A stretch of 64,000 nt of DNA from JAZBPO01 sp963691775 (GTDB lineage: Bacteria; Pseudomonadota; Gammaproteobacteria; Pseudomonadales; Azotimanducaceae), in assembly GCA_963691775.1 (NCBI GenBank), contig OY829369.1:620001-684000 (forward strand). The letters run 5' to 3'. The notes below the pieces were generated by a model, which ran no database searches, was not told the DNA's origin, and was given only the letters and a program-made list of their open reading frames with translations. The position numbers and the translations under genes are program-made. Below are positions 17,051-24,955 of the stretch, one piece after another. Position 1 is the stretch's first letter; each line of letters begins with the position of its first letter.

Positions 17051-18382
17051 ATGGGCCGTGACAACACCCTTGGCTGGCTCGGCATCGTCCGCCTTGGCCT
17101 AGTGCAAACAGCGCTAGGCGCCGTCGTCGTGCTCACCACGTCCACAATCAATCGGGTAATGGTCGTCGAGCTCGCGCTGCCCGCAATGCTGCCCGGCGCG
17201 CTCGTCGCCCTGCATTACTTCATTCAGATCATGCGACCACGGCTCGGCTACGGCTCTGATGTGGGCGGCCGGCGCACGCCCTGGATCATCGGCGGCATGA
17301 TCGCGCTCGCGACCGGAGGCTTCGGCGCCGCGGTCGCAACATCGCTGATGGCGGATTCGATCTGGCTCGGAACATTCGTGGCGACGCTCGCGTTCTTGCT
17401 CGTCGGTGTCGGCGTTGGCGCATCGGGCACGTCGCTCCTGGTGCTCCTTGCGAAGCAGACGGCACCTGAGCGCCGGCCCGCAGCAGCAACGATCGTCTGG
17501 GTCATGATGATCATCGGCTTCATTCTCACGGCGGGCCTGGCGGGCGCGCTGCTGGATCCGTTCAGCTTCGACCGCCTGCTGGCAATTACTGGCGGCGTTG
17601 GCGTGATCGCCGTGTTGCTCGCGACCGCTGCCGTCTGGGGGGTGGAGCGCACGTTCGAAACGAAGGACGCGGCGATTGCCCATGATGTCGAGGTGGGAAG
17701 CAGCGAAGCACCCTTCAGAGAAGCGCTCGCCGAGATCTGGGCCGAAACGCGGGCACGGCGATTCACGATCTTCGTCTTCGCATCGATGCTCGCCTACAGC
17801 GCCCAGGATCTGATTCTGGAGCCGTTCGCCGGCTCAGTGTTCGGCTTCAGTCCGGGTGAGTCCACGCAGCTCGCTGGCGTGCAGAATTCCGGCGTGCTCG
17901 TCGGAATGATCGTGCTTGCACTCTTCGGTCACAGGATAGGCACCTTGCGTCTTTGGACCGCGGGCGGCTGCTTTGCGTCTGCGATTGCACTTCTGGTCCT
18001 CGCGGCCGGAGGTCTGCAGGGACCCGATTGGCCGCTCGAGGCTTCTGTCTTTGCTCTGGGTGCATCCAACGGCGTGTTTGCCGTGGCCGCGATCGGATCG
18101 ATGATGAGCCTCGTGGGTGAAGGCCGTGAGTCGCGCGAAGGCCTGCGCATGGGTCTCTGGGGCGCCGCGCAAGCGCTGGCCTTCGCCATCGGCGGGTTCG
18201 TTGGTACAGCCGCCATAGACCTGACGCGAGCCCTGCTCACAGATCCGGCCTTGGCCTATGGCCTCGTATTCGTGCTCGAAGCGTCAGCTTTCATCGTCGC
18301 ATCCGGGCTCGCGCTCTGGTCTATGGGAACGCCAGAAACCCCGGTTCGGTCTTCCGATAGCAACGCTTACGCACCGGCCTGA
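17051..18382 (+). CDS. PucC-family putative bacteriochlorophyll carrier between bchG and bchP (Bch2/ORF428 type)
   Basis: 443 residues with about twelve hydrophobic segments, MFS fold. The LVQTALGAVVVLTTSTINRVMVVELALPA start and YFIQIMRPRLGYGSDVGGRRTPWIIGGM block (parts quoted) mark the BCH/PucC family, and the location between bchG and bchP is that of the Rhodobacter bch2/orf428 gene. The family helps antenna and pigment delivery; the exact substrate is not proved. The start ATG has GGGAGG ten bases upstream. It is distinct from lhaA (3473-4909), to which it is a distant paralogue. Confidence 0.9.
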   Translation: MGRDNTLGWLGIVRLGLVQTALGAVVVLTTSTINRVMVVELALPAMLPGALVALHYFIQIMRPRLGYGSDVGGRRTPWIIGGMIALATGGFGAAVATSLMADSIWLGTFVATLAFLLVGVGVGASGTSLLVLLAKQTAPERRPAAATIVWVMMIIGFILTAGLAGALLDPFSFDRLLAITGGVGVIAVLLATAAVWGVERTFETKDAAIAHDVEVGSSEAPFREALAEIWAETRARRFTIFVFASMLAYSAQDLILEPFAGSVFGFSPGESTQLAGVQNSGVLVGMIVLALFGHRIGTLRLWTAGGCFASAIALLVLAAGGLQGPDWPLEASVFALGASNGVFAVAAIGSMMSLVGEGRESREGLRMGLWGAAQALAFAIGGFVGTAAIDLTRALLTDPALAYGLVFVLEASAFIVASGLALWSMGTPETPVRSSDSNAYAPA

Positions 18383-18411
18383 GGCGCAGATCACTTGGAG
18401 GGGCACGTCCG

Positions 18412-19614
18412 ATGACTACTGAACAAGACTCGGGAATTCCGCGCTACGACGCTGTCGTCATTGGCGGCGGACCGGCCGGCGCAACTGCAGCTCACGCTTT
18501 CGCCCGTGCCTCGCGCAGCGTCCTGCTCATCGATCGCCCGGGGCGCATCAAGCCTTGCGGTGGCGCTATTCCACCGCGTCTGATCCGCGACTTCGACATC
18601 CCCGATGAGCAGATCGTCGCGCGCGCGAACTGCGCTCGAATCGTTTCGCCGTCATCGCGCGAAATCGACATGCCGATCGAGGGCGGCTACGTGGGCATGG
18701 TCGATCGCGAACACTTCGACGAGTGGCTGAGAGAACGCGCGAAGCTTGCCGGTGCCGATCGCGCCAGCGGCCGCTTCGATCACCTTGAGTACCTGAACGG
18801 TGACCGAGGCGCTTGCGTGTACTACACCGACGTAGATACGGGCGAAACGCAGACGGTGCATGCACGCGTCGTCGTTGGCGCCGACGGTGCCAATTCAAAG
18901 GTCGCCAAGCAGTGCGTGCCCCGCTCAGACGAGGGTGTCTTCGTCGCGGCCTATCACGAGATCGTGCAGACCCCGGACGATCCGGACTTCGACGGTGCCC
19001 GCTGCGACATTCACTACCGCGGCGACCTTTCTCCGGACTTCTACTCCTGGGTGTTTCCGCACGGCGACGTGATCAGCGTGGGAACGGGCACGGCACAAAA
19101 GGGCTATCCGATCCGGCGCACGGTCGAACGACTACGCGAAGAATTGGGCTTGTCAGAGGGCACGATCCGGCGCGAAGGCGCCCCCATCCCCCTTAAGCCG
19201 CTCCCGCGCTGGGAGGACGGCCGCTGCGTGGTCCTTGCGGGCGATGCGGCAGGCGTTGTCGCGCCCGCTTCGGGCGAAGGAATCTACTACGCCATGGTCG
19301 GCGGGGAGACTGCTGCAGAGGCTGCCGACGCATTTCTCGAGACGGGCAACGCGCGCGCGCTGACCCGAGCACGAAAGACGTTCATGAAGGCACATGGTCG
19401 CGTGTTCTGGGTGCTGGGGCTGCTGCAGAAGTTCTGGTACTCATCGGACAAGCGTCGCGAACGATTTGTCACCATGTGCGACGACCCAGATGTGCAGTAC
19501 CTGACCTGGACGGCATACATGAACAAGGAGCTCGTTCAGGCTCGGCCCGGTGCCCACATGCGCATCTTCATGCGCGACGTGGCGCACCTGCTCGGCATGG
19601 TGAAGGCGACCTGA
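18412..19614 (+). CDS. bchP: geranylgeranyl diphosphate / geranylgeranyl-bacteriochlorophyll reductase
   Basis: 400-residue FAD enzyme. The N-terminal dinucleotide motif is DAVVIGGGPAGATAAHAFA, then KPCGGAIPPRLI, typical of BchP/ChlP, and the second FAD motif is VLAGDAAGVVAPASGEGIYYAM. It reduces three double bonds of the geranylgeranyl tail to phytyl. The C-terminal WVLGLLQKFWYSSDKRRERF is a family feature. The start ATG follows GGAGGGG. It is the last gene of the bchG-carrier-bchP operon and is convergent with the P450 gene, 28 bp away. Confidence 0.96.
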   Translation: MTTEQDSGIPRYDAVVIGGGPAGATAAHAFARASRSVLLIDRPGRIKPCGGAIPPRLIRDFDIPDEQIVARANCARIVSPSSREIDMPIEGGYVGMVDREHFDEWLRERAKLAGADRASGRFDHLEYLNGDRGACVYYTDVDTGETQTVHARVVVGADGANSKVAKQCVPRSDEGVFVAAYHEIVQTPDDPDFDGARCDIHYRGDLSPDFYSWVFPHGDVISVGTGTAQKGYPIRRTVERLREELGLSEGTIRREGAPIPLKPLPRWEDGRCVVLAGDAAGVVAPASGEGIYYAMVGGETAAEAADAFLETGNARALTRARKTFMKAHGRVFWVLGLLQKFWYSSDKRRERFVTMCDDPDVQYLTWTAYMNKELVQARPGAHMRIFMRDVAHLLGMVKAT

Positions 19615-19642
19615 AGCAATGGCCGCCGTCGTGGCCCTGATT

Positions 19643-21016
19643 TTAAAGGCGCCGCGCCCGCAAGCGGATTTCCTCACGCGGGCGCGTAGTCAGGCGCGCG
19701 ACCGGCTCCAGGGGTACCTCGTTCGCGCGTTCGAAGCGGTAGCGCCGGACGAGCCGCGCGATGATGAGGCAGCTCTCGACCACTGCGAACGCCGCCCCGA
19801 TGCAGATGCGCGGGCCATGGCCGAACGGGATGTACGCGCCGCTCTCGATTTTTTCCTCGCTGCCAGGCAGGAATCGCGACGCATCGAAACGATGCGGGTC
19901 GCGCCAGTTCTTCGCATGCCGGTGAATCGTCCAAGGCGACACCATCACGAGCGCCCCGCGACGAATGCGATAGCCACCGAGTCGAGTCTTATCCATGGCA
20001 ACCCGGGGCAGGAAAGTGATCGGCGGATAGAGCCGCGCGGTTTCTCTGAATACGGCTCGCAGGATCGGCAGACTCTTGGTGTGCTGGAACGTGATCGGCG
20101 CGTCTCCAACCACATTCTCGATCTCGGCGGCGATGGCCTCGCCGAGCGCAGGCTGCTCAACGAGCAAACCGAACAGCCACGTAAGCACGCTGGCAGTGGT
20201 TTCATGCCCAGCCAGGAAGAAAACGCCGAGCTGGTCCACAAGCTCCTCACGATCGAAGCCCTGCCCTGTATCCGTATCACGCGCAGCGATCAGGGCGCCG
20301 CAAATGTCGTCGTGTGCGACCGCCCCGCTCAGGCGGGGGTCAACGAACTCACCAAGGTGACGCCGAATCGTCGCGCATGCGTCCATGACTTCCGGCGACT
20401 GCGGCGTCGGCGCAAACGCCGGTGCGAAGATCATGCGCAGCAGATTCACCTGCCCGATACCACGCTCGAAAACATCGAAACACTCGAACACTTCGCGCGA
20501 CGCATCCGTGCCGAGCTCGGTCGTGAAGATCGTGCGACAAATAACGTCCGCGGTGAGCTGACTCATCGCCAGATCGAGCGAGAAGTCCTCGCCGCGCTCA
20601 ACCGCGCCGTCGAGTCGCGTCTCGAAAGCATCTACGGCCGCGCTCATGGAGGGGAAGGCGTGCCCGACGCGCATGTGCGAGAACGCCGGATCGATCATCG
20701 CGCGCTGAAGACGCCAGCGTGCCCCGGACGAGACAAACATCGCATCACCGATAAGCGGCGACGTCGCGTCAACCATCAGGTCACTCTTCGGAAAGATCTC
20801 GTCCGGATCGTTCAACACCTGGCGCACGAGCGCCGGTTCATTCACGACGACAATTTGGCGCCGCGAATAGCCGAGGGGCCCGATAGGCACCTCGTAGGCC
20901 TCCTTGGGAAGGAGGCTGAGCAGATTACCCTCGTCGCCGAGCGCGGTGCGCATGAGCGCGACGAAGGGGGAAAGGGGCCGGGGGCCGGGGGGCACGAATG
21001 TCGGAAGATCGCTCAT
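19643..21016 (-). CDS. cytochrome P450 inserted in the photosynthesis cluster
   Basis: 457 residues with the full P450 signature. The I-helix is FFLAGHETTAS, the ExxR motif is in FRETARLYPP, and the heme-binding loop FGHGPRICIGAAFA carries the cysteine ligand. It therefore should be an active oxygen-dependent monooxygenase; no redox partner is next to it. It sits between bchP and the puf operon, where I know of no standard P450. The substrate may be a carotenoid, a bacteriochlorophyll intermediate, or something unrelated such as a fatty acid. The start ATG (MSDLPTF, 21016) is preferred over a GTG three codons upstream. It is divergent from the membrane genes at 21094. Confidence 0.92.
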   Translation of the reverse strand: MSDLPTFVPPGPRPLSPFVALMRTALGDEGNLLSLLPKEAYEVPIGPLGYSRRQIVVVNEPALVRQVLNDPDEIFPKSDLMVDATSPLIGDAMFVSSGARWRLQRAMIDPAFSHMRVGHAFPSMSAAVDAFETRLDGAVERGEDFSLDLAMSQLTADVICRTIFTTELGTDASREVFECFDVFERGIGQVNLLRMIFAPAFAPTPQSPEVMDACATIRRHLGEFVDPRLSGAVAHDDICGALIAARDTDTGQGFDREELVDQLGVFFLAGHETTASVLTWLFGLLVEQPALGEAIAAEIENVVGDAPITFQHTKSLPILRAVFRETARLYPPITFLPRVAMDKTRLGGYRIRRGALVMVSPWTIHRHAKNWRDPHRFDASRFLPGSEEKIESGAYIPFGHGPRICIGAAFAVVESCLIIARLVRRYRFERANEVPLEPVARLTTRPREEIRLRARRL

Positions 21017-21093
21017 CCGGCACACCGCCGAAAGCGACCTGAGGCTTCGACGCTCCGACTGACGGCACCGCCCGAGCGCGGAGGTATCAGCCC

Positions 21094-21816
21094 TTGATCT
21101 CCACCCTCTTCCACATCTTTCTCTGGAGTCATATCTGCGCCGGCGCCGTCGGTCTGGTCACGTTCTGGGTACCCATCTTTACCCGCAAGGGGAGCGCAGA
21201 CCATGTCCGGATCGGCCGCATCTTCTCCTATTGCATGCTTGCGACGGGGACATTCGCGATCGGAATCAGCACCTGCACACTAATCGATCCACTCGGTACG
21301 CATCCGCATATAGCCGATGTCGCACTTGTGAGCGGCATTTTCGGCTGGATGATGATTTACCTCGCGATTCTCACCGTGAATCTCGCATGGTACGGCCTGC
21401 AGTGCATCCGGAATCGCCGTGACCACAGCGGCAACGCCGAATGGCGCAATGTGTCCCTGCAGTACATCGTCATGGCACTCGCGCTCAATACCGCAGTCCA
21501 GGGCTTCCTGATCGACCAGGCACTCATGATGGGCATCTCGATCGTGGGCATCGCCACCGGCGTGACGAATCTGCGCTTCATCTACGGCACCCCGTCGCGC
21601 GTGAGTTGGCAGCTCGAGCACGTGAAGGGACTCGTCGGTGCCGGCATCTCCGTGTATACGGCGTTTCTCGCCTTCGGCGCGGTGCGACTCGTTCCGGAGC
21701 TGGCATTGAGCCCGGTGCTGTGGGCAATTCCACTTGTCACGGGTCTCGCAATCATTCTCTATCAGTGGCGGGTGATCCTGTTGCGCCAACCGCGCCCGCG
21801 GAGCGCACCTGCATGA
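21094..21816 (+). CDS. polytopic membrane protein, resembles DUF2306-type proteins; function unknown
   Basis: 240 residues with seven or so hydrophobic segments: FHIFLWSHICAGAVGLVTFW, IFSYCMLATGTFAIGIS, ALVSGIFGWMMIYLAILTVNLAW, and more to the end (parts quoted). The first segment has His and the HVRIGRIFSY loop that recalls DUF2306-like heme or quinone membrane proteins, but the match is from memory and weak. It begins with TTG, preceded by GGAGG nine bases upstream. It overlaps the next gene by ATGA and is divergent from the P450, so the three may form a functional unit. I do not assign an activity. Confidence 0.75.
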   Translation: MISTLFHIFLWSHICAGAVGLVTFWVPIFTRKGSADHVRIGRIFSYCMLATGTFAIGISTCTLIDPLGTHPHIADVALVSGIFGWMMIYLAILTVNLAWYGLQCIRNRRDHSGNAEWRNVSLQYIVMALALNTAVQGFLIDQALMMGISIVGIATGVTNLRFIYGTPSRVSWQLEHVKGLVGAGISVYTAFLAFGAVRLVPELALSPVLWAIPLVTGLAIILYQWRVILLRQPRPRSAPA

Positions 21817-22103
21817 GCATGCTGGAGGACACGATCCAGGACGGCTCGATCATCGCCGTCGTGTTGCTCGTGCTCCTCATAGAGACGATCGCGCTCGCAG
21901 CGCTCAGGGTGAGCACGGGCCGTGGCCTGCCGATGGCGCAGGTCATCGGCAATGCCTGTGCCGGCGGATGCCTCGCGCTCGCGACGCGGAGCGCAATCAT
22001 AGGTGAGGGTACGTTCTGGGTCGGCCTCTGGCTTGTGCTGGGGGGCATCGCCCACGTGACCGACCTCACCCTTCGCTTTCGCGCAGCGGACGGGCCCGGC
22101 TGA
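21813..22103 (+). CDS. small membrane protein coupled to the 21094 gene; function unknown
   Basis: 96 residues with three hydrophobic segments (IIAVVLLVLLIETIALAAL, IGNACAGGCLALATRSAI and FWVGLWLVLGGIAHVTDLTL). The ATG at 21813 overlaps the upstream TGA as ATGA, strong evidence for a real, co-translated gene. I do not recognise the family. Its placement with the neighbouring polytopic protein and the divergent P450 suggests a shared membrane-linked role. The same frame is open far upstream, but that part is a shadow of the preceding gene. Confidence 0.7.
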   Translation: MSMLEDTIQDGSIIAVVLLVLLIETIALAALRVSTGRGLPMAQVIGNACAGGCLALATRSAIIGEGTFWVGLWLVLGGIAHVTDLTLRFRAADGPG

Positions 22104-22326
22104 CCGCCAACGGCGTCGACCGTGGACCCTGCGATCTGTGTCAACGCCTGCCTAGCCCCAGTGAGGCTTCCAGGCCTGGGTGACACGCTTCGAGCGCTTT
22201 TCTCTGCAGCCTGGCGCGCTTGACGCACATCGGCTGGGCGCACAGCCGAGCTTGAAGTCCAACGCGACGAGCTCGGTCGGCTGCTCTGATGACGCGAGCG
22301 TAGGCGCTGCACGGTATGACCTGGAC

Positions 22327-22362
22327 AAAAAAAGGGCGGAGGCCCACAGGGTCCCCGCCCGG
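22327..22362 (-). terminator. intrinsic terminator of the puf superoperon, in the 22104-22408 intergenic region
   Basis: On the minus strand a GC-rich stem (GGGCGGGGACC pairing with GGCCTCCGCCC, slightly imperfect, with a short loop) is followed at once by seven T. It lies about 50 bp after the pufM stop, where a pufC gene would begin in many purple bacteria. The rest of the 305-bp gap, up to the end of the plus-strand gene at 22103, shows no gene. GTGTCA (22138-22143) and TGACAC (22181-22186) form a distant inverted repeat of unclear meaning. Confidence 0.85.
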
Positions 22363-22408
22363 GAGTTCGCCATGACAAAGCGTGCCGGCGCATGGCCGGC
22401 ACAACGTT

Positions 22409-23338
22409 TCAGCTGCCTGGCACCACGCCGTGCTTGAACGACCAGAGGTACCAGTTGTCTACGACTGTACCGGTCAACAGAACCCCGATGCCGCCGGTCA
22501 GCGGTGTCAGGACAGCAAACCACCAGGCCCAACGGTGGATGGACTCCATCGACGCATTGAAGCCCATGGTCCAGCGCCAGAACAGTGCACCCCGCTCGGA
22601 AGCGGTGCCACGATCGACGATCTGCTCGATCTCGCGGGCGGCGCCGTAGCGGTCCGTGGCAAGGATCGTGCCACCGTGCATCGCGAAGAGCAGCACGGAC
22701 CCATACAGGAACACGATCGATAACGCGTGGAACGGGTTATAGAAGAAGTTCCCGTAGGTCAGCGATAGATAGTTGACCCACTCTAGATGGGAGAAGATGC
22801 CGAATGGCGTCGCCTCGCTCCAGTTGCCCATCAGGATCGGGCGGATGAAGCCGCACACCAAGTACAGCCAGATTGCCGCGGCAAAGGCCCAGGCAACGTG
22901 AGTGCCCATGCCGAGTTGACGCGCTCGCGTGTACAGCCGAATCCACCAGAAGAATATGGCGATGGTCAGCGAAAAGCCGGCGGCCAGCCAGGCACCACCC
23001 TCGCCGAACGGCGGAAATCCGAGTCCGTACTCGGCGGCCGGTGGATCAACCGACAGCCAGAACAGCTGGCGGATGAACTGCACCGGATCCCAACCTACGG
23101 ACTGCCACATCGTCATGCCGATGATTTCGAAGGCAAGCACGCCGAACATCAGCGATAAAACGCCCCAGGTGCCTAGGTAGAACGGGCCGATCTGCGCGTC
23201 ACCGATCTTCCCCATCCAATATGAGAAGTACGTCTTGTCACCGCGATTGAAGACGCCTTCTTCGGTCTCGATCCCCAGATCGGCGGGACCATGGACCTGC
23301 ACGCGCGTAAAGAAATTCTGATACTCGTTCAATGCCAT
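22409..23338 (-). CDS. pufM: photosynthetic reaction centre M subunit
   Basis: 309 residues, five transmembrane helices, typical of PufM. It starts ALNEYQNFFTRVQVHGPADLG. The helix with YNPFHALSIVFLYGSVLLFAMHG holds two of the conserved histidines (primary-donor chlorophyll and iron ligands, by family knowledge), and SIHRWAWWFAVLTPLTGGIG (part quoted) carries the last one. The start ATG has a purine-rich GAGGGGGA site overlapping the pufL stop, 13 bp away. The frame is open upstream into pufL and that extension is rejected. No pufC follows; a terminator comes next, so the reaction centre lacks a co-encoded tetraheme cytochrome. Confidence 0.97.
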   Translation of the reverse strand: MALNEYQNFFTRVQVHGPADLGIETEEGVFNRGDKTYFSYWMGKIGDAQIGPFYLGTWGVLSLMFGVLAFEIIGMTMWQSVGWDPVQFIRQLFWLSVDPPAAEYGLGFPPFGEGGAWLAAGFSLTIAIFFWWIRLYTRARQLGMGTHVAWAFAAAIWLYLVCGFIRPILMGNWSEATPFGIFSHLEWVNYLSLTYGNFFYNPFHALSIVFLYGSVLLFAMHGGTILATDRYGAAREIEQIVDRGTASERGALFWRWTMGFNASMESIHRWAWWFAVLTPLTGGIGVLLTGTVVDNWYLWSFKHGVVPGS

Positions 23339-23351
23339 CGTGCAGTCCCCC

Positions 23352-24176
23352 TCAGCTCCAGATCGGAAGTTCGAGCCACCAGTTCCACCACTCTGGCCAA
23401 CCCTTGTCCCAGAAGGGCCCACTGATGACGATGCAGATCGCCGCCCAGAGGCCAGACTGAAGTGCGAGGAAGTAGCCGACACGGTGGATTCCAAGCGTGC
23501 CGACGGAATAGCCGATGGCATCACGGAAGTAGGCGTTCTCGTGCTCAGGCGTCTTCACGACCTGGCCCTTCTTGGGATTGACCGCCGACAGCACGAGCGC
23601 GCCATGCAGCGCAAGGAACATCGTCGTCGTGAAGAAGAAGGTCACTGCAATCAGATGCGCCGGGTTGTAGTGGAAGTTCACGTAGGCATAGCCAACGTTC
23701 GAGACCCAGTTCAGGTGCGTGTAGATGCCGTAGGGAAATGCGTGTCCCCAGGCGCCCATGAGCACCGGCCGAATCACCTCCAACGTCACATAGGCGAGGA
23801 TCGCGAACCCGAACGCAATGGGAACGTGATAACCCATGCCGAGTTTGCGAGAGATTTCGACTTCACGGAGCGCCCAGGACACGAACGCCCCGATCGCACA
23901 GATCGTGATCACCTGCCAGAGACCCCCTTCCATCATCGGCGCCAGCGCGAGCCCGTACTCGAGTGGCGGTGGATCGATGGTGATCTGCCAGATGTTCCAG
24001 GTGTCACCCTGGGAGGCGCCGAACACGATCAGAATCGTGCCGAGCACCGCGAAGAAGGCGGACAACACGCCGAAAAAGCCGACGTAAAACGGTCCGACCC
24101 AGAAGTCGAAGAGGTCCCCACCCATGAGGGTGCCACCTCTTACGCGATATTTTCTTTCGAAACTCAGTAGTGCCAT
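23352..24176 (-). CDS. pufL: photosynthetic reaction centre L subunit
   Basis: 274 residues with five transmembrane helices; starts ALLSFERKYRVRGGTLMGGDLFDFWVGP (part). The histidines in NFHYNPAH, LALHGALVLSA and GTLGIHR correspond to the L-chain ligands of the special pair, iron/QB site and iron of known reaction centres. In the QB loop TPEHENAYFRD the glutamate equivalent to L212 is present, while L213 is Asn rather than Asp as in Rhodobacter; Asn is also known in Blastochloris. It is separated from pufA by 221 bp of structured RNA. Confidence 0.97.
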   Translation of the reverse strand: MALLSFERKYRVRGGTLMGGDLFDFWVGPFYVGFFGVLSAFFAVLGTILIVFGASQGDTWNIWQITIDPPPLEYGLALAPMMEGGLWQVITICAIGAFVSWALREVEISRKLGMGYHVPIAFGFAILAYVTLEVIRPVLMGAWGHAFPYGIYTHLNWVSNVGYAYVNFHYNPAHLIAVTFFFTTTMFLALHGALVLSAVNPKKGQVVKTPEHENAYFRDAIGYSVGTLGIHRVGYFLALQSGLWAAICIVISGPFWDKGWPEWWNWWLELPIWS

Positions 24177-24283
24177 GGCGTACCCCTCGCGTCACGACTG
24201 CAGACCACATCGCCCGGCGTGGTCGATCTCCGTCGACCCCGCCACCGGGGCGCGTGGCCGAACCCGCCCGGTGTGAGCATCAA

Positions 24284-24347
24284 CGGACGCTTACGCGTCC
24301 GGTCTTTCAAGATCGGGCGGGTGGCGATGGCTCCCGAGAACCACCCG
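24284..24347 (-). promoter_or_regulatory. two hairpins in the pufA-pufL intercistronic region
   Basis: Two perfect 7-bp stems are visible: CGGACGC with a 4-nt loop (24284-24301), and CGGGTGG/CCACCCG with a 16-nt spacer (24318-24347). In Rhodobacter, the pufA-pufL gap holds stem-loops that slow 3'-to-5' decay, so pufBA mRNA outlives pufLM and antenna protein exceeds reaction centre. The same role is inferred here from position. The 221-bp gap (24177-24397) has no gene that I can support. Confidence 0.7.
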
Positions 24348-24397
24348 ACAACCACCACCACCTGACCCTTTTCCTGCAAGGAATCGCGTCAGCGCAC

Positions 24398-24598
24398 TCA
24401 GTGCGCCTGTGCGATCCTTTCCTCGCGTGCTTCGGACTGCATTCCGACAGCTGCGCCAGGCGCAGCCTCATCCAGCCAGCTTCCGTAGCGAGGCGTGCTG
24501 AGTTGCACGAAGTGATTGGTCATGACAATCACAAACGCGAACGCGAGTACGCCGACGAGGCCTTGGCGAGGATCGAACATCAACCAGATTCGCCACAT
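24398..24598 (-). CDS. pufA: light-harvesting 1 alpha polypeptide
   Basis: 66 residues. The N-terminus MWRIWLMFDPRQGLVGVLAF is the classic LH1 alpha start (Trp-rich, FDPR). The single transmembrane helix ends in VIVMTNHFVQLST, whose histidine is the ligand to the antenna bacteriochlorophyll. A longer, polar C-terminus (RYGSWLDEAAPGAAVG and on) faces the periplasm. An AGGAGA ribosome site precedes the ATG. It follows pufB by 44 bp, the standard pufBA order, and forms the LH1 ring with PufB. Confidence 0.96.
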   Translation of the reverse strand: MWRIWLMFDPRQGLVGVLAFAFVIVMTNHFVQLSTPRYGSWLDEAAPGAAVGMQSEAREERIAQAH

Positions 24599-24642
24599 GA
24601 TTCTCTTCTCCTATGTCGTTGGTGAGCCGAATGCAGAGGCAC

Positions 24643-24789
24643 TCAGAACCAAGGACGCCAGAACCAGATCAGGATGTGAGCGACCAGGGTGACCCCGACG
24701 AACCCCAACATTCCCTGAACGAACGCAGAGTGGAACTCCTGCGCTTGCTTCGCATTGAGGCCAGACATCGACCCAGACTCTTCAGACAT
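24643..24789 (-). CDS. pufB: light-harvesting 1 beta polypeptide
   Basis: A 48-codon gene (147 bp with stop). The start is MSEESGSMSGLNAKQAQEFH, and the transmembrane part runs GMLGFVGVTLVAHILIWFWRPWF (parts quoted), the typical LH1 beta layout: an acidic N-terminus, a first His in EFHSAF, and the bacteriochlorophyll-ligating His in VAHILIWFWRPW. GGAGGG lies upstream of the ATG. It is the first gene of pufBALM and lies 166 bp after bchZ. No pufQ-like gene is seen between them. Confidence 0.96.
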   Translation of the reverse strand: MSEESGSMSGLNAKQAQEFHSAFVQGMLGFVGVTLVAHILIWFWRPWF

Positions 24790-24846
24790 AACCACTACCC
24801 TCCGGATGGGTTATCGATGGCCATCAGACTGCAATGGCCGATCCGA

Positions 24847-24864
24847 CGAGACGAATCCGTCTCG
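24847..24864 (-). promoter_or_regulatory. hairpin in the bchZ-pufB leader
   Basis: A perfect 7-bp stem, CGAGACG/CGTCTCG, with a 4-nt loop, lies 58 bp upstream of pufB in the 166-bp bchZ-pufB gap. It lacks a following T-run, so it is not an intrinsic terminator; an mRNA processing or stabilising element of the puf transcript is a likely use. No TGT-N12-ACA box is seen in this leader. Only the hairpin is directly observed. Confidence 0.5.
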
Positions 24865-24955
24865 CCGAGGGCCCCTTCCACCGGAGTAGAAGAGACGCCT
24901 TCATTGTCGAGAGCGCGCGTCGCGCGCACCTCGAAGCCCGTGTTGGCGGACAGCT

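Noticed and set aside
19615..19642. Possible terminator between convergent bchP and P450 genes
   Set aside because: Only a 4-bp stem (GGCC/GGCC) before a short T-run; not convincing.
19619..21097. 492-codon plus-strand frame antisense to the P450
   Set aside because: Arg/Ala/His-rich translation with no domain; it arises from GC-rich third positions of the P450, whose motifs are all on the minus strand.
22138..22186. GTGTCA...TGACAC inverted repeat after pufM
   Set aside because: Spacing of 37 bp is far from TGT-N12-ACA and no promoter faces it.
24790..24955. Possible pufQ or leader peptide between bchZ and pufB
   Set aside because: Only a 26-codon frame with no PufQ features; too weak to call.
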